Source of the DNA: Streptomyces sp. NBS 14/10
GTDB taxonomy: Bacteria; Actinomycetota; Actinomycetes; Streptomycetales; Streptomycetaceae
Length of the DNA stretch: 64,000 nt
Assembly (NCBI RefSeq): GCF_002224125.1
Contig: NZ_NCSM01000029.1
Location: 62,392 to 126,391 of the forward strand
Direction: 5' to 3'
Part shown: piece after piece, positions 36,760 through 48,779 of the stretch
Numbering within the stretch: the stretch's first letter is position 1
Layout of the letters: every line of letters starts with the position of its first letter
Notes under the pieces: generated by a model
What the model was told of the DNA's origin: nothing
Database searches by the model: none
The model's input: only the letters and a program-made list of their open reading frames with translations
Translations under genes and position numbers: made by a program

Positions 36760-36876
36760 AAAGCGGCCGCGCCACCGATGCAGCATCGACCGAGATTGCG
36801 AGCCCTTGGTGAGTCCGGCAGCCCGGCAGTCCGGCGGAGCGGTCCGTCGAGCGCAGGAGAGAGCGGTTACGACCCG

Positions 36877-39800
36877 ATGACTTCACGCGACACCGAGCTG
36901 CTTCCGCTCACGGCCGCCCAGCGGGGCGTGTTCCACGCCCAGCGCCTCCAGCCCGACAACCCGGCCTACAACACGGTGGCCGCCATGGAGCTCCGGGGGC
37001 CGGTGGACGGGGAGCTGCTGCGGCGGGCGATCCGCCGCGCGGAGGGGGAGAGCGGCAGCTGGGACGTCGAGCTGGTGGAGCGGCCGGACGGGCTGTACCA
37101 GCGGCCGGTCGGGCCCGGCTGCTCGACGTGGCGGGAGATCGACCTCAGTGGCGAGCCGGATCCGCTCGCCACGGCCCACGCGCTGATCGACCGCGACCGC
37201 GCCACCCCGCGCGATCTGTTCCAGGACGCGCTGTCCGGCCACGTCCTCATGCGGATCGGCGCCGACCACCACGTCTGGTACCAGCGCAGCCACCACATCC
37301 TGTCCGACGCCTTCGGCTCCGTACTGCACTCGCGCCGGATCGCGGCCCACTACGAGGCCCTGGCCGCCGGGGCGGAGCCGGCGGGCGAGCCGCTGGGCCG
37401 CCTGGAGGAGCTGCTGGCGGAGGAGGCGGACTATCGCGCGTCGGACGACTACGCCACCGACCAGGAGTACTGGAACGAGGTCTACGCCGAGCGGCCCGAG
37501 GCCGTGTCACTCGCGCCGGGGGTGCCGACCGGCGCCACGGGGCGCGCGCTGTCGGTGACGACGGCGTTGTCGGCGGCCGAACTGCGGGCGCTGGGGGCCG
37601 CGGGGCGGGACGCCCGCGCCCCGTGGACGGTGGCGATGCTGGCGGGCGTCGCCGCGTATCTGCAGGGCATGACCGGGGCCCAGGACATCACCGTGGGCGT
37701 CCCGGTCACCGCGCGTGTCGGGACTCGCACGCGCAACGTGCCCGGCATGCTGTCGAACACCCTCCCGCTGCGGCTCACCGTCAGCCCGGCGGCAGGCCGG
37801 ACCGCGCTGGTCCGGCAGGTCGCACGGCGGCTCGGCGAACTCCTCACCCACCAGCGCTACCCGTACGACGAACTCCGCCGCGACCTGCGGCTCCTGGGCA
37901 CCGACGAGCAGCTTTTCGGCGTGCTGGTGAACATCGTGCCGGCGGGCTCCGAGACCGCGTTCACCGGGCTCGAGGCCCGCCTCACCGCGCTGTCCGGCGG
38001 ACCGGTCACCGACCTCAACATCACCTGCCACCCCGGGCCCGACGGGCAGGGCGCGCGCGTCGAGTTCGAGGCCAACCCCGACCGGTACACCGCGGCCGAA
38101 CTGGCCGCGCATCAGGCCCGGTTCACCGCATTCCTCGCCCGGTTCCTCGCCGCCCCGCCGGACCTCCCGCTCGCCCGCGTGGACGTCCTGACGACTGCCG
38201 AGCGCGTCCAGGCGCTGGCCGTCGGCCGGCCGCCGGGGCCGGCGCGGGACATCGCGCCACGGACCTTCCCGGAGCTGTTCGAGGAGCAGGTCCGCCGGAC
38301 ACCGGACGCCCCCGCGGTGCTCACCCCCGACGCCGTCCTCGACTACGCCGAGCTGAACTCCCGCGCCAACCGCCTCGCCAGGGCCCTGGTCGCACGCGGC
38401 GCCGGCCCCGAGCGCCTGGTGGCTGTCGCCCTGCCACGCGGCATCGCGGCGCTGACGGCCGTGATCGCGGTGATGAAGGCGGGCGCCGCGTACCTCCCCG
38501 TCGACCTCGGCTATCCGCGGGCGCGGATCACCGCCATGCTCGACGACACCGAGCCGCTGCTCCTGCTGACCACCCGGGCGGCCGACGACACCACAACAGC
38601 CCCCAACGTGCCGCGGCTGTATCTGGACGAGGCCCCCAGCGACCAGTTGGCAGGACCACCGGACACCAACACCAACACCAACACCGACGCCGATCTCGAC
38701 GACCGCGACCGCCGGGCGCCGCTGCGGCCGGGCCACCCGGCGTATGTCATCTACACCTCCGGTTCGACCGGCCGCCCCAAAGGTGTCCTCGTCACCCATA
38801 CGGGCCTGGCTGCCCTGCTGCGCCACCAACAAAACCAACTCCGGCTGACCCCGGACACCCGGGTGCTGCAGTTCGCGTCGCCGAGCTTCGACGCCTCCGT
38901 GTGGGAGCTGTGCGTGGCGCTGCTCACCGGCGCCGCCGCGGTGGTCGCCCCGCCCGAACGGCTGGTGCCCGGGCCGCCGCTGGCCGAGCTCGTGGCCGAA
39001 CTGGGGGTCGACTGTCTGCTGCTGGCCCCCTCGGCGCTCTCCGCCATGCCACCGGACAGCCTGCCCCGGGGCATCAACCTGGTCGTCGGCGCCGAGGCAT
39101 GCTCGCCGGAGCTGGTCGCCCGCTGGTCCCCGGGGCGGCACATGGTCAACGCGTACGGGCCCACTGAGGCGACCGTCATCGCCACCCAGACCGGGGCGTT
39201 GTCCGGCCGTACCGTCCCGCCCATGGGGCACTCGGTCCCCGGCGGCCGGATCCGGCTGCTCGACTCCGCGCTGCGGCCGGTGCCACCCGGGGTCGCGGGC
39301 GAGGTGTATCTGAGCGGCGACGGGCTCGCCCGCGGCTACCTCGGCCGCCCCAAGGTCACCGCCGAGCGGTTCGTCGCCGACCCGTTCGGCCCGCCCGGCG
39401 CGCGGATGTACCGGACCGGCGATCTGGCCCGGTGGACCGCGGACGGCGAGCTGACTTACCTCGGCCGCGCCGACAGCCAGGTCAAACTGCGCGGCCATCG
39501 CATCGAGCCGGGCGAGGTCGAGGCCGTACTCGCGCAGGCGCCCGGGGTCGGCGCGGCTGTCGCGGTCGTCCGCGAGGACCGGCCGGGGATCCGGCACCTG
39601 GTCGCGTACGCCGTCGCCGCCGGGGACACCGACCCCGGCGGGTTGCGCGAGTTCGTGGCGCGGCGGCTGCCGGCGTACATGGTCCCGGCGGTCGTGGTGG
39701 TGGTCGACGCCCTGCCGCTCACGCCAAACGGCAAGCTGGACCACGCGGCGCTGCCCGCCCCGCGGTTCCAGGCCACGAGTGCGTACCGCGCCCCGACGAG

Positions 39801-40110
39801 CGAGCGGGAGCGGGTGCTGCACGAGGTGTTCAGCGATGTGCTCGGCGGGGAGCGGATCGGCATGGACGACAGCTTCTTCGACCTGGGCGGCGACTCGGTC
39901 GTCGCCATGCAGCTGGCGGCCCGCGCCCATGCGGCGGGGCTCGCCGTCACCAGCAACGACGTCTTCCGCCACAAAACCATCGCCCGGCTCGCCGAAGTGG
40001 CCCAGGACACCGTCCCCGAACCCGGGGCACCGCGGGACGCCGGGAGCCTGCTGCACCTCGACGCGGAAGAACTCGACGAGCTCGAAGCCCAGTGGGAGAC
40101 AACACGGTGA
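36877..40110 (+). CDS. NRPS, C-A(Leu-like)-T, probable initiating module
   Basis: 1077 residues from the ATG at 36877 (CAGGAGAGAG upstream). The condensation domain starts [17 protein letters not shown] with active site HHILSDAFG (His about 139). It resembles C domains that accept an acyl group from a stand-alone carrier, with Ala where Gly usually follows the Asp. The A domain ([29 protein letters not shown]) has a pocket I read as D-A-W-L-V-G-A-V-I, close to published Leu codes. The carrier LGGDSVVAM has its Ser near 1007. Its stop overlaps the GTG of the next NRPS gene, indicating coupled translation and direct hand-over. Confidence 0.9.
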   Translation: MTSRDTELLPLTAAQRGVFHAQRLQPDNPAYNTVAAMELRGPVDGELLRRAIRRAEGESGSWDVELVERPDGLYQRPVGPGCSTWREIDLSGEPDPLATAHALIDRDRATPRDLFQDALSGHVLMRIGADHHVWYQRSHHILSDAFGSVLHSRRIAAHYEALAAGAEPAGEPLGRLEELLAEEADYRASDDYATDQEYWNEVYAERPEAVSLAPGVPTGATGRALSVTTALSAAELRALGAAGRDARAPWTVAMLAGVAAYLQGMTGAQDITVGVPVTARVGTRTRNVPGMLSNTLPLRLTVSPAAGRTALVRQVARRLGELLTHQRYPYDELRRDLRLLGTDEQLFGVLVNIVPAGSETAFTGLEARLTALSGGPVTDLNITCHPGPDGQGARVEFEANPDRYTAAELAAHQARFTAFLARFLAAPPDLPLARVDVLTTAERVQALAVGRPPGPARDIAPRTFPELFEEQVRRTPDAPAVLTPDAVLDYAELNSRANRLARALVARGAGPERLVAVALPRGIAALTAVIAVMKAGAAYLPVDLGYPRARITAMLDDTEPLLLLTTRAADDTTTAPNVPRLYLDEAPSDQLAGPPDTNTNTNTDADLDDRDRRAPLRPGHPAYVIYTSGSTGRPKGVLVTHTGLAALLRHQQNQLRLTPDTRVLQFASPSFDASVWELCVALLTGAAAVVAPPERLVPGPPLAELVAELGVDCLLLAPSALSAMPPDSLPRGINLVVGAEACSPELVARWSPGRHMVNAYGPTEATVIATQTGALSGRTVPPMGHSVPGGRIRLLDSALRPVPPGVAGEVYLSGDGLARGYLGRPKVTAERFVADPFGPPGARMYRTGDLARWTADGELTYLGRADSQVKLRGHRIEPGEVEAVLAQAPGVGAAVAVVREDRPGIRHLVAYAVAAGDTDPGGLREFVARRLPAYMVPAVVVVVDALPLTPNGKLDHAALPAPRFQATSAYRAPTSERERVLHEVFSDVLGGERIGMDDSFFDLGGDSVVAMQLAARAHAAGLAVTSNDVFRHKTIARLAEVAQDTVPEPGAPRDAGSLLHLDAEELDELEAQWETTR

Positions 40111-43100
40111 AACAGACATCCCTGGAAGCGGTGCTGCCGCTCTCGCCGTTGCAACAGGGCATCCTCTTCCACGCCCTCTTCGACGAGGGGGACACCGAGC
40201 GTGGCCCAAGTGGGCCGGTTGACTTCTACACCGTGCAGACCCCCCTGGAGCTGGTCGGGCCGCTCGACACCGAGGCGCTGCGCCGCTCCTGCCTCGCCCT
40301 GCCGGCCCGCCACGCCAGCCTGCGCGCGGGGTTTCTGCGGCGCCGCTCGGGCGAGGCCGTCCAGGCCATCGCCCGAGCGGTCGAGCCACCGTGGGAGGAG
40401 GCCGACCTCTCCGGCCACGGCGCCGAGGAGCCCCGGGCGCGGCTCGCCCGGCTGCTGGCCGAGGACCGCGCCCGGCGCTTCGAGATGACGAAGCCGCCGC
40501 TGCTGCGCTTCACCCTGGTGCGGCTGGCACCCGACCGCCATGTCCTCGTGCTCACCAACCACCACATCCTGCTGGACGGCTGGTCGCTGCCCCTGGTCCT
40601 CGCCGACCTGTTCCGTATCTACCGGGACGGCGGCACCGCCGAACGACTGGAGGCGGCCCCGTCGTTCGGCGAATACCTCGGCTGGCTCTCCGAACAGGAC
40701 CACGCCGAGGCCGAGCGCGCCTGGCAGACCGCGCTGTCCGGGCTCGACGGCGCGACGCTGGTGGGCGGCGGAGCGGGCACCGGCACCTCCGACCGCGGCC
40801 AGCAGCGCGTCGTCGCGGAGCTGTCCGAGGCCGATACGGCACGGCTCAGCGACGCGGCCCGCGCGCGCGATCTCACCACCAACACCATGGTCCAGGGAGC
40901 GTGGGCGCTGCTGCTGACGGCGCTCACCGGGCGGCGGGACGTCGTCTACGGAAACACCGTCGCCGGGCGCCCGCCCCAGCTCCCGGGCAGCGAGCGCATG
41001 GTGGGCCTGATGATGAACACGGTGCCCGCCCGGGTACGGGTCGACCCGGTTGAGCCCGTGGCGGAGCTGCTGGCCCGTATCCAGCGCGAGCAGGCGGCCC
41101 TGACCAGGCATGAGTACCTGGGACTCGCCGATATCCAGCGCGCCGTCGGCGCCACCGAACTCTTCGACACCACCGTCGCCTTCGAGAACGTCCCCGTCGA
41201 CGAGGCCGTCCAGGGGTCCTCGGTGGCGGGGCTCACCGTCGCCCTGCTGCGGGACGCCGTCGAGGACGCCTTCGAGGGCACCCACTATCCATTGAGCCTG
41301 GCCGTCCACCCCGGCGCCCGGCTCCGCTTCGAACTCAACTACCGCGAGGACGTCTTCAGCGGCGAGGCGGCGGCCGAGGTGCTGCGACGCCTGTGCGCCC
41401 TGATCCGGGACATCGCCGACCGGCCCGAGGCTCCGGCCGGGCGGCTGCCGCGGTGCTCCGACGCCGAGCGGCGGCGGATCCTGGGCGCGGCGAGCGGCCG
41501 GACGGTGGCGTACCCGGACCAGACCCTGCCCGAGTTGTTCGAGGCGCAGGCCCGTACGACCCCGCACGCGATCGCCGTCACCGACGCCACGACCAGTCTC
41601 ACCTTCGAGCGGCTGGACGCCGACGCCACCCGGCTCGCCCGGCTGCTCGTGGCCCACGGCGCCGGCCCGGACCGCCTCGTGGGCGTCGCGCTGCCCCGTA
41701 CCGCGGCCGCCGTGACGGCGATCTGGGCGGTGTGGAAGTCGGGGGCCGGATATCTGCCGCTCGACACCGAACACCCCCCGGAGCGGATCGCGGCGATCTG
41801 CGCCGAGGCCGGACCGGCCCTCGTGCTGGCCACAGCCGAGACCGCGCACGCCGTGCCCGAAGGGGTGGCGACGCTGCGGGTCGACGAGGCCACGCCGCCC
41901 GAAGCCACGGACCTGGACACCGCTGGGAGCTTCGGCGCGCCGCTGCCCGGCCACCTGGCGTATGTGATCTACACCTCCGGCTCCACCGGACGGCCCAAGG
42001 GGGTCGCCGTCGACCACCGCAACCTGGCCAATATGTTCCACAGCCACCGGGCGAACTTCTTCGACCCGGAGCGGACACGGGCGGGCGGCCGGCCGCTGCG
42101 GGCGGCGCTCACCAACTCCCTCGGCTTCGACGCCTCCTTCAGCCAGCTGCTGTGGATGGTCGCAGGACATGAACTGCACATCGTCGACGACACCGTGCGC
42201 AAGGACGCCCTGGCGCTGGTCGACCGTGCCGTGGCGGCCGAGGTCGACGTCCTCGACACCACGCCGTCCGTCGCCCGCCAGATGCTGGCCGCCGGCATGT
42301 TCCAGGCGTCGGAGGAGCGGCACCGGGTGAGTGTTCTGGCGCTCGGTGGCGAGGAGGTCGCGGACGACCTGTGGGCCGAACTGCACGCGGTGCCGGGCCT
42401 GTCGGTGTACAACCTCTACGGCCCCGCCGAGTGCACCGTCGACGCGATGCTCTGGCACGGCGAGGGCCGGCCCGCCATCGGCCACCCCGCCGACAACGCC
42501 CGGGTGTATGTGCTCGACCCGTTCCTGCGGCCGGTGCCGGACGGGGTGGTCGGCGAGCTGTACATCGCCGGTGCCGGGGTCTCCCGGGGCTACCTGGGGC
42601 GCCCGGGCCCGACGGCGGAGCGTTTCGTGGCCGATGTGTTCGGCCCGCCGGGCGCCCGGATGTATCGCACCGGTGACCTGGGGCGCCGCGGTCCGGACGG
42701 GGCCGTGGAGTACTGCGGGCGAGCGGACTCCCAGGTCAAGATACGCGGCCACCGCGTCGAACTGGGCGAGATCGAAGCCGCGCTGGCGGCGGAGCCCGCG
42801 GTGGCGGCGGAGCCCGCGGTGGCGCGGGCGGTGGCGGCGGTGTCCACCGACCCGTCCGGTGTACGGCGCGTCGTGGGCTACGTATGCCCCTCGCCCGGCG
42901 CCCGGCCCGACCCCGTCGCGCTGCGCGACGCGGTGGCGCGCCGGCTGCCGGCGTATATGGTTCCGGCAGTCGTCATGGTGGTCGACACCGTGCCGCTCAC
43001 GCCGAACGGCAAGGTGGACCGGGCGGCGCTGCCCGCGCCGAGCTTCCAGGCCACGGGCGAGTACCGGGCCCCCTCCTCCGAGCGGGAGCGGGCGCTGCAC

Positions 43101-46100
43101 GAGGTGTTCGCCGATGTGCTCGGCCGCCCCCGGATCGGCGTGGACGACAGCTTCTTCGACCTCGGCGGCGACTCCATCATCGCCATGCAGCTGGCGGCCC
43201 GCGCCCACCGTGCCCGACTGGCCATCACCACCAAGGACATCTTCCTCCACCCGACCATCGCCCGGCTCGCCGAAGTGGCCGAGGACACCGGCGTACGGGA
43301 CGAACCGCCAGGTCAGGACCGTGCGCCCGCGGGCCCGCTGGTCACGCTCTCCGACGCCGAGCGGGCGGAACTGGCCCAGGACGGGCTGCGGATAGCCGAG
43401 GTGCTGCCGCTGACGCCCCTCCAGCAGGGCATGCACTTCCACGCGGTGCTCGCCGCTGACGGCGTCGACGTGTATACGGCCCAGGCCCCCGTACGGCTGA
43501 CCGGCCCGCTGACACCGGACGCGCTGCGCGAGGCCGTCGGGGCAGCCGTCGCCCGCCACAGCGCCCTGCGGGTCTCCTTCACCCTGCTGAGCTCCGGCCG
43601 TCTGGTCCAGCTGGTGCACGAGGAGATGAGCGTGCCCTGGCGGGAGGCCGATCTCTCGGGGCTCGCCGAGGACGAGCGCCGCCACCGCCTCGCCGAGCTG
43701 ATCGACGAGGACCGGCTGCGCCGTTTCGACCTCGCTGAGCCGCCGCTGCTGCGGGCCACCCTGGTCCGGCTCGCGGCCGACGACCACCTGCTGCTGGTGT
43801 CGTACCACCACGGGCTGCTGGACGGCTGGTCGCTGCCGCTGTTCTTCCGCGACCTGTTCGCCCTCTACGCGGGCGGCGCCGCCGCGGCGGCCCCTCCGCC
43901 CGTGCAGTTCGCCGACTTCCTGCGCTGGCTCGCCGCCCAGGACGCGGAGCGGGCGGCGCGGGCCTGGGCCGAGGAACTGGCCGGCCTGGACGAGCCGACC
44001 CTCGTCGCCCCCGACGCCGAGGCCGCCTCCGCCACCGTGCCGCACCTGGTGACCGAACTCCTCGACCCCGAGCGGACCACCGCGCTGGCCACCGCGGCAC
44101 GGCGCGCGGGCCTCACCCTCAACACCGTAATCCAGGGCGCCTGGGCGGTGGCGCTCGGCCAGCTGCTGGGCCGCGACGACATCGTGTTCGGCGCGACCTG
44201 CGCCGGACGCCCGCCGGAGCTGCCGGGCTCCGAGGACATCGTCGGCCTGCTCATGAACACCGTGGCTGTCCGGGTGCGACTCGACCCGGCACGGCCACTC
44301 GTCCAGCTCCTGGCCGACCTCCAGCGCCGACAGGCCGAGCTGGGCCCGTACCAGCACCTGGGCCTCGCTGAACTGCAGCGGACCCTGGGCCTCGGGGAAC
44401 TCTTCGACACCGTCGTCGGATTCGAGAACACCCCGGTCGACGGCGAAGCCGTCCAGAAGCACATCCCCGGCCTGCGGATCTCCGTCGACGACCGGCCCGT
44501 GCCCGGCGCCACCCACTATCCGCTCAGCCTGGTCGTGGTGCCGGACGAGCGCCTGAGCCTCGAACTCAGCTACCGCGCCGACCTGTTCACCGCCGAGGCA
44601 TCCCAGGCCCTGCTGACCCGGGTGAGCAAGGTCCTCGACGGCTTCGTGGCCGATCCGGCGGCGCCGCTGGGCCGTATCGACCTGCTCACGGCGGGGGAGC
44701 ACAAGCGGTTCCGCGCCGCCGCCGACGGCCCGTCGCACCCCGTCGCGCGGACGTTCCCCGAGCTCTTCGAGGAGCGGGTCCGGGCCCGGCCCGAGGCCGT
44801 CGCGGTGTACGAAGGGCCGCTGGCCGTCAGCTACGCCGACCTCAACGCCCGGGCCAACCGGCTGGCCCGGGCGCTGGTGGCGCAGGGCATCGGCCCCGAG
44901 GACACCGTCGCGGTCGCCATACCCAAGTCGGCCCGCTCCGTGCTCGCCGCCGTCGCCGTACTCAAAGCGGGCGCCGCCTATCTGCCGCTGGACCTCGGAT
45001 ACCCGCCGGAGCGGCTGCGCCAGGTCATCGCCGATGCTCGGCCCGCCCTCGTCCTGACCACCGCCGAGGCGGCCGGGCCGATGGCCGAGGCGGGCGCCGG
45101 GCGGACCCTGTGCCTGGACGACACGAACACCCAACTGTCCCGGATAGACGAGGAGTTGATCGACGGCCTGTCGGGCGAGGACCTGGCCGACGCCGACCGG
45201 GTGGCGCCGCTGCGGCCCGAGAACACCGCGTATCTCATCTACACCTCCGGGTCGACCGGCCGCCCCAAGGGTGTGCTGGTGCCCCACCGCGGCCTCGCCG
45301 CCCTGGTCGCCCAGCAGCGCACCGGCCTGGCCCTGCGCACGGACGAGCGGGTGCTGTTGTTCGCCTCGCCGAGCTTCGACGCCTCGGTGTGGGAGCTGAC
45401 GACCGCCCTGCTGACCGGGGCGAGCGCGGTCGTCGCGCCCGCCGACCAGCTGCTGCCGGGTCTGGCCCTGGCGGCCACCGTGGCCCGCCACGGCGTGACC
45501 ACGCTGCTGCTCCCGCCGTCCTCGCTCGCCGTGCTGCCCGAGGACGGTCTGCCGCCGGGTGTCACCCTCGTCGTGGGCGGTGAGGCATGCCCGCCCGAGC
45601 TGGTCGAACGCTGGTCGTCCGGGCGCCGCATGGTCAACGCCTACGGGCCGACCGAGGCGACCGTCATGGCCACGATGAGCCGCCCGCTGGCGGGCCGGAC
45701 CAGACCGCCGCTCGGCCACCCGGTGGCGGGGGCGCGGGTCCATCTGCTGGACGGCGCGCTGCGGCCGGTGCCGGTGGGGGCGCCGGGTGAGCTGTATCTG
45801 GCGGGCGAGGGGCTGGCGCGCGGCTACTTGGGCCGGGCCCGGCTCACCGCGGAGCGGTTCGTGGCCGACCCGTACGGCCCGGCCGGCTCGCGGATGTACC
45901 GCACCGGCGATCTGGCGCGCCGTACGCCGCACGGCGCCCTGGAGTATCTGGGCCGGGCGGACCAGCAGGTCAAGGTGCGTGGCTTCCGGATCGAGCCCGG
46001 CGAGATCGAGACAGTGTTGGCCGACGACCCCGCGGTCGCCCAGGCGGTCGTGGTCGCCCGCGAGGACCCGGCCGGCCGGCGGCTGGTGGCGTACGTGTCC

Positions 46101-46625
46101 CCGGCCGCCGACGCCCGGCCGGATCCGGCGGCCCTGCGCGGCCGGGCCGCCGCCGCCCTGCCGGACCATATGGTGCCCGCGGCCGTGGTCGTCCTGGACC
46201 GGCTGCCGGTCACGCCGAGCGGCAAGCTCGACCGGGCGGCCCTGCCCGCGCCCGACTTCTCCGGCACCCCCGCCTCCCGGGCGCCCCGTACCGCCCTCGA
46301 GGAGCGGCTGTGCGCGCTGTTCGCGCAGGCCCTCAATGTCGAGCGGGTCGGTATCGACGACAGCTTCTTCGACCTCGGCGGCGACTCGATCAGCTCGGTC
46401 AAACTCGTCACCCTGGCCCATGCGGACGGCCTGGACATGGCGCCGCGCGATGTGTTCACCCGCAAGACGGTGGCCGCGCTCGCCGACGCGGTGAAGGAAC
46501 TCGCTCCGGACACCGACATGGCCACCGGCACGGCCACCGACGCGGACGAACCGGAAGAGCCGCTGATCACCCTGTCCCAGCACGAACTCGACGCCTTCGC
46601 CGAGGACTGGCAGGAGCCGGTCTGA
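40107..46625 (+). CDS. NRPS, C-A(basic/Arg-like)-T-C-A(Leu-like)-T
   Basis: 2172 residues from the GTG at 40107, which overlaps the upstream stop. Module 1: C (HHILLDGWS, His about 152), A, T (Ser about 1022). Module 2: C (HHGLLDGWS, about 1234), A, T (Ser about 2093). Pocket of the first A domain read by eye: D-A-S-D-A-G-L-V-D. The acids at the third-variable and last positions match Arg-type codes, so a guanidine- or amine-bearing substrate is likely. Second pocket: D-A-W-L-V-G-A-V-M, close to Leu codes. A nine-residue acidic/Ala repeat ([13 protein letters not shown]) lies in the first A domain. No epimerization or thioesterase domain. Confidence 0.92.
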   Translation: MKQTSLEAVLPLSPLQQGILFHALFDEGDTERGPSGPVDFYTVQTPLELVGPLDTEALRRSCLALPARHASLRAGFLRRRSGEAVQAIARAVEPPWEEADLSGHGAEEPRARLARLLAEDRARRFEMTKPPLLRFTLVRLAPDRHVLVLTNHHILLDGWSLPLVLADLFRIYRDGGTAERLEAAPSFGEYLGWLSEQDHAEAERAWQTALSGLDGATLVGGGAGTGTSDRGQQRVVAELSEADTARLSDAARARDLTTNTMVQGAWALLLTALTGRRDVVYGNTVAGRPPQLPGSERMVGLMMNTVPARVRVDPVEPVAELLARIQREQAALTRHEYLGLADIQRAVGATELFDTTVAFENVPVDEAVQGSSVAGLTVALLRDAVEDAFEGTHYPLSLAVHPGARLRFELNYREDVFSGEAAAEVLRRLCALIRDIADRPEAPAGRLPRCSDAERRRILGAASGRTVAYPDQTLPELFEAQARTTPHAIAVTDATTSLTFERLDADATRLARLLVAHGAGPDRLVGVALPRTAAAVTAIWAVWKSGAGYLPLDTEHPPERIAAICAEAGPALVLATAETAHAVPEGVATLRVDEATPPEATDLDTAGSFGAPLPGHLAYVIYTSGSTGRPKGVAVDHRNLANMFHSHRANFFDPERTRAGGRPLRAALTNSLGFDASFSQLLWMVAGHELHIVDDTVRKDALALVDRAVAAEVDVLDTTPSVARQMLAAGMFQASEERHRVSVLALGGEEVADDLWAELHAVPGLSVYNLYGPAECTVDAMLWHGEGRPAIGHPADNARVYVLDPFLRPVPDGVVGELYIAGAGVSRGYLGRPGPTAERFVADVFGPPGARMYRTGDLGRRGPDGAVEYCGRADSQVKIRGHRVELGEIEAALAAEPAVAAEPAVARAVAAVSTDPSGVRRVVGYVCPSPGARPDPVALRDAVARRLPAYMVPAVVMVVDTVPLTPNGKVDRAALPAPSFQATGEYRAPSSERERALHEVFADVLGRPRIGVDDSFFDLGGDSIIAMQLAARAHRARLAITTKDIFLHPTIARLAEVAEDTGVRDEPPGQDRAPAGPLVTLSDAERAELAQDGLRIAEVLPLTPLQQGMHFHAVLAADGVDVYTAQAPVRLTGPLTPDALREAVGAAVARHSALRVSFTLLSSGRLVQLVHEEMSVPWREADLSGLAEDERRHRLAELIDEDRLRRFDLAEPPLLRATLVRLAADDHLLLVSYHHGLLDGWSLPLFFRDLFALYAGGAAAAAPPPVQFADFLRWLAAQDAERAARAWAEELAGLDEPTLVAPDAEAASATVPHLVTELLDPERTTALATAARRAGLTLNTVIQGAWAVALGQLLGRDDIVFGATCAGRPPELPGSEDIVGLLMNTVAVRVRLDPARPLVQLLADLQRRQAELGPYQHLGLAELQRTLGLGELFDTVVGFENTPVDGEAVQKHIPGLRISVDDRPVPGATHYPLSLVVVPDERLSLELSYRADLFTAEASQALLTRVSKVLDGFVADPAAPLGRIDLLTAGEHKRFRAAADGPSHPVARTFPELFEERVRARPEAVAVYEGPLAVSYADLNARANRLARALVAQGIGPEDTVAVAIPKSARSVLAAVAVLKAGAAYLPLDLGYPPERLRQVIADARPALVLTTAEAAGPMAEAGAGRTLCLDDTNTQLSRIDEELIDGLSGEDLADADRVAPLRPENTAYLIYTSGSTGRPKGVLVPHRGLAALVAQQRTGLALRTDERVLLFASPSFDASVWELTTALLTGASAVVAPADQLLPGLALAATVARHGVTTLLLPPSSLAVLPEDGLPPGVTLVVGGEACPPELVERWSSGRRMVNAYGPTEATVMATMSRPLAGRTRPPLGHPVAGARVHLLDGALRPVPVGAPGELYLAGEGLARGYLGRARLTAERFVADPYGPAGSRMYRTGDLARRTPHGALEYLGRADQQVKVRGFRIEPGEIETVLADDPAVAQAVVVAREDPAGRRLVAYVSPAADARPDPAALRGRAAAALPDHMVPAAVVVLDRLPVTPSGKLDRAALPAPDFSGTPASRAPRTALEERLCALFAQALNVERVGIDDSFFDLGGDSISSVKLVTLAHADGLDMAPRDVFTRKTVAALADAVKELAPDTDMATGTATDADEPEEPLITLSQHELDAFAEDWQEPV

Positions 46626-46798
46626 CCGTCGGCGACGGCCGGACACTTCCATCGCACGACCACTGGGCCGATACGGCCGGGACCCTGCTCGGCCGGCCCC
46701 GTGAGGCACCACCACGCGGCCCGGCAGCGGTGCGCGGGCCGCACAGGACCGAACGACGGACGACCCGAGCGGTCACGACCCGGTGGAGGACCATCGAC

Positions 46799-47902
46799 AT
46801 GACAAGCACGTACCCCGCTGCCCGCGCCCTCCGCCCGGGAGCGGCCGATCCAGTCCCCGGCGGTCCGGTCCCCGGCGGCCCCGACACCCCCGATACCCCT
46901 CTCGAATACCACCTCGACGCTCGCGAGGCCGCCGAACTGCGGGCCGTCGCGGCCCGGTTCGCGGACACCCAACCCGCCCCCGACCAGCCGGAGTTCTACG
47001 ACGGCGACCACGCGGCCGAGGAGCTGCTGCCCGCCGGGCTGCGCGCCTTCCTCCTTTCCTATCGCCGCACCGAGAGCACCGCCGCGTGCCTGGTGCACGG
47101 CTTCCCGGTGGACGACGCCCGGCTCGGCCCCACCCCCGGCCACTGGCGCGAGGCCATCGGCGGCCGGGCGGCCAGGGCGCAGGAGCTGTGGCTGGCGATG
47201 TGCGGTCTCGCGCTGGGCGATCCGTTCGGCTGGGTGACCCTCCAGGAGGGCAGCATCATCCAGAACATCCTGCCGATCCGCGGCGACGAGCGGCGCCAGA
47301 GCGGCTACGGCAGCGAGAGCCTGCTGGAGTTCCACACCGAGGACGGTTTCCACCCCAACCGCTGCGACTATCTGCTGCTGTTCGGGCTGCGCAACCGGGA
47401 CCGGGTGCCGACCGTCGTGTCCTCCGTCCGCGACGTCCGGCTGAGCGATCACGACCGTACGGTGCTCGCCGAGGAGCGCTTCCACATCCTGCCGGACACC
47501 GAACACATCCGGCAGCTGGAGGCGTCCGCGCCCCGCCACCCCGCGCTGCCCAGGCTGTACGCCATGACGGACCGGCCGGTGCCCAGCGCGGTGCTCTTCG
47601 GCGACCGGCTCAATCCGTATCTGCGCATCGACCGCCCCTTCATGCGCGTGGGTCCCGGGGACACCGAGGCGGCGGCCGCGCTGGACCGGCTCATGGACGA
47701 ACTGCGGCGCGTCCAGCGGGAGATCGCGGTGGGCCCCGGCTCGCTGCTGATCGTGGACAACTACCGCGCCGTTCACGGCCGCCGCGCCTTCACCCCGCGG
47801 TACGACGGGACCGACCGCTGGCTGAAGAAGCTGACCGTCAGCCGCAATCTACGGCGTAACCTCAGCGGATACGCCCTGGAGCACCCCCGTGTCATCGTCT
47901 GA
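46799..47902 (+). CDS. VioC/AsnO-family Fe(II)/2-oxoglutarate amino-acid beta-hydroxylase
   Basis: 367 residues from the ATG at 46799 (GGTGGAGGA upstream). The motif EFHTEDGFHPNRCDYLLL contains the H-x-E iron ligands in the arrangement of the clavaminate-synthase-like group. That group includes VioC (Arg), MppO/GntD (enduracididine) and AsnO (Asn). The distal His is in NYRAVHGRRAF and the 2-oxoglutarate-binding Arg in the TPRYDGTDRW region. Placed directly after the NRPS whose first module has an Arg-like pocket, it probably makes 3-hydroxy-Arg or a related free amino acid. AsnO-type activity on Asn is the main alternative, as the third NRPS activates Asn. Confidence 0.85.
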   Translation: MTSTYPAARALRPGAADPVPGGPVPGGPDTPDTPLEYHLDAREAAELRAVAARFADTQPAPDQPEFYDGDHAAEELLPAGLRAFLLSYRRTESTAACLVHGFPVDDARLGPTPGHWREAIGGRAARAQELWLAMCGLALGDPFGWVTLQEGSIIQNILPIRGDERRQSGYGSESLLEFHTEDGFHPNRCDYLLLFGLRNRDRVPTVVSSVRDVRLSDHDRTVLAEERFHILPDTEHIRQLEASAPRHPALPRLYAMTDRPVPSAVLFGDRLNPYLRIDRPFMRVGPGDTEAAAALDRLMDELRRVQREIAVGPGSLLIVDNYRAVHGRRAFTPRYDGTDRWLKKLTVSRNLRRNLSGYALEHPRVIV

Positions 47903-47954
47903 ACCCGGCCCCGACACCACCCTGCCGACTCCCGAGGAAAGGCGGCAACACCCC

Positions 47955-48725
47955 ATGCGCACCGTCATCGTGTCCGGCGCGTCCAGCGGAATCGGCCACG
48001 CCACCGCCGAGAGGTTCGCCCGCGGTGGCGACTACGTGGTCAACCTCGACCACCAACCGCCCGCCCCTGGCACGGTGGAGGGCCCTCGCGAGGGCGGGGG
48101 CCAGGTCCGCTGGGTCGAGCTGGACGTCGCCGACTGGTCGGGCGTCCGCGCCGTGGTCGATCAGGTGCACGCCGAGCGGGGCCGGATCGATGTCGTCATC
48201 GCCAACGCCGGTATCAGTGTCCGGCACGGCATCCTCGACCTCACCGAGGAGGAGGCGCGGCGCACCCTGGACGTCAATCTGATGGGTGTCCTCGCGCTGT
48301 GGCGCCACGCCGTCCCGCATATGCTGCGCCGCGGCGAGGGCGTGCTGCTCGCCACCGCGTCCGTGAACGGCTCCCGTGGCTATCCGCTGTACGCGGACTA
48401 CAACGCCAGCAAGGCGGGGGTGGCCTCGCTGTGCCAGACCTTCGCCATCGAGCTGGCCCCCCTCATCAGGACCGCCTGTGTGGCGCCCGGCGCCGTGCTC
48501 ACGCCCATGCAGCGCGCCGAGTACACCGACGCCATGCTCGACGAGGTCAACGAGCGCATCCCGGCCCGCCGCCACGCCCTCCCCGAGGAGATCGCGGACA
48601 TGTTCCACTTTCTGGCCTCCCCGCAGGCGTCGTTCGTATCGGGCCAGCAGTTCGTGGTGGACGGGGCCGAGACAGCCGGGGCGACCACCGCGTTCTTCCC
48701 CGGCCCGACCAAGCCCCTGGGCTGA
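47955..48725 (+). CDS. Short-chain dehydrogenase/reductase
   Basis: 256 residues from the ATG at 47955, the standard classical-SDR length; an in-frame GTG at 47889 overlapping the previous gene is less likely. It has the cofactor loop SGASSGIG, the NAGIS strand, catalytic Ser in ATASVNGS, and Y-x-x-x-K in YNASKAG. An acidic residue at the end of the second strand (VVNLD) favours NAD(H). It probably oxidises or reduces a hydroxy or keto group made by the neighbouring oxygenases, or acts on an acyl chain. Confidence 0.88.
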   Translation: MRTVIVSGASSGIGHATAERFARGGDYVVNLDHQPPAPGTVEGPREGGGQVRWVELDVADWSGVRAVVDQVHAERGRIDVVIANAGISVRHGILDLTEEEARRTLDVNLMGVLALWRHAVPHMLRRGEGVLLATASVNGSRGYPLYADYNASKAGVASLCQTFAIELAPLIRTACVAPGAVLTPMQRAEYTDAMLDEVNERIPARRHALPEEIADMFHFLASPQASFVSGQQFVVDGAETAGATTAFFPGPTKPLG

Positions 48726-48779
48726 GCGCCCCCATACCCCGTACCGCAGCGTCCCGCCACCACGACTGAGGAAACCGCC

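Noticed and set aside
36760..36790. A CGATG-like element downstream of several TTGCC motifs, considered as a shared -10
   Set aside because: Spacing from the motif varies (16, 19 and 22 bases in three cases, absent or reversed in others), so it is not a consistent promoter element.
35668..36876. Upstream extension of the first NRPS frame over the acyl-AMP ligase gene
   Set aside because: It is antisense to a clear ligase; the condensation domain begins at the ATG at 36877.
39456..46715. A 2419-codon open frame on the minus strand opposite the NRPS genes
   Set aside because: It is the antisense shadow of high-GC coding DNA. It has no domain resemblance, its composition is dominated by Gly/Arg/Gln, and the plus strand carries complete NRPS motifs.
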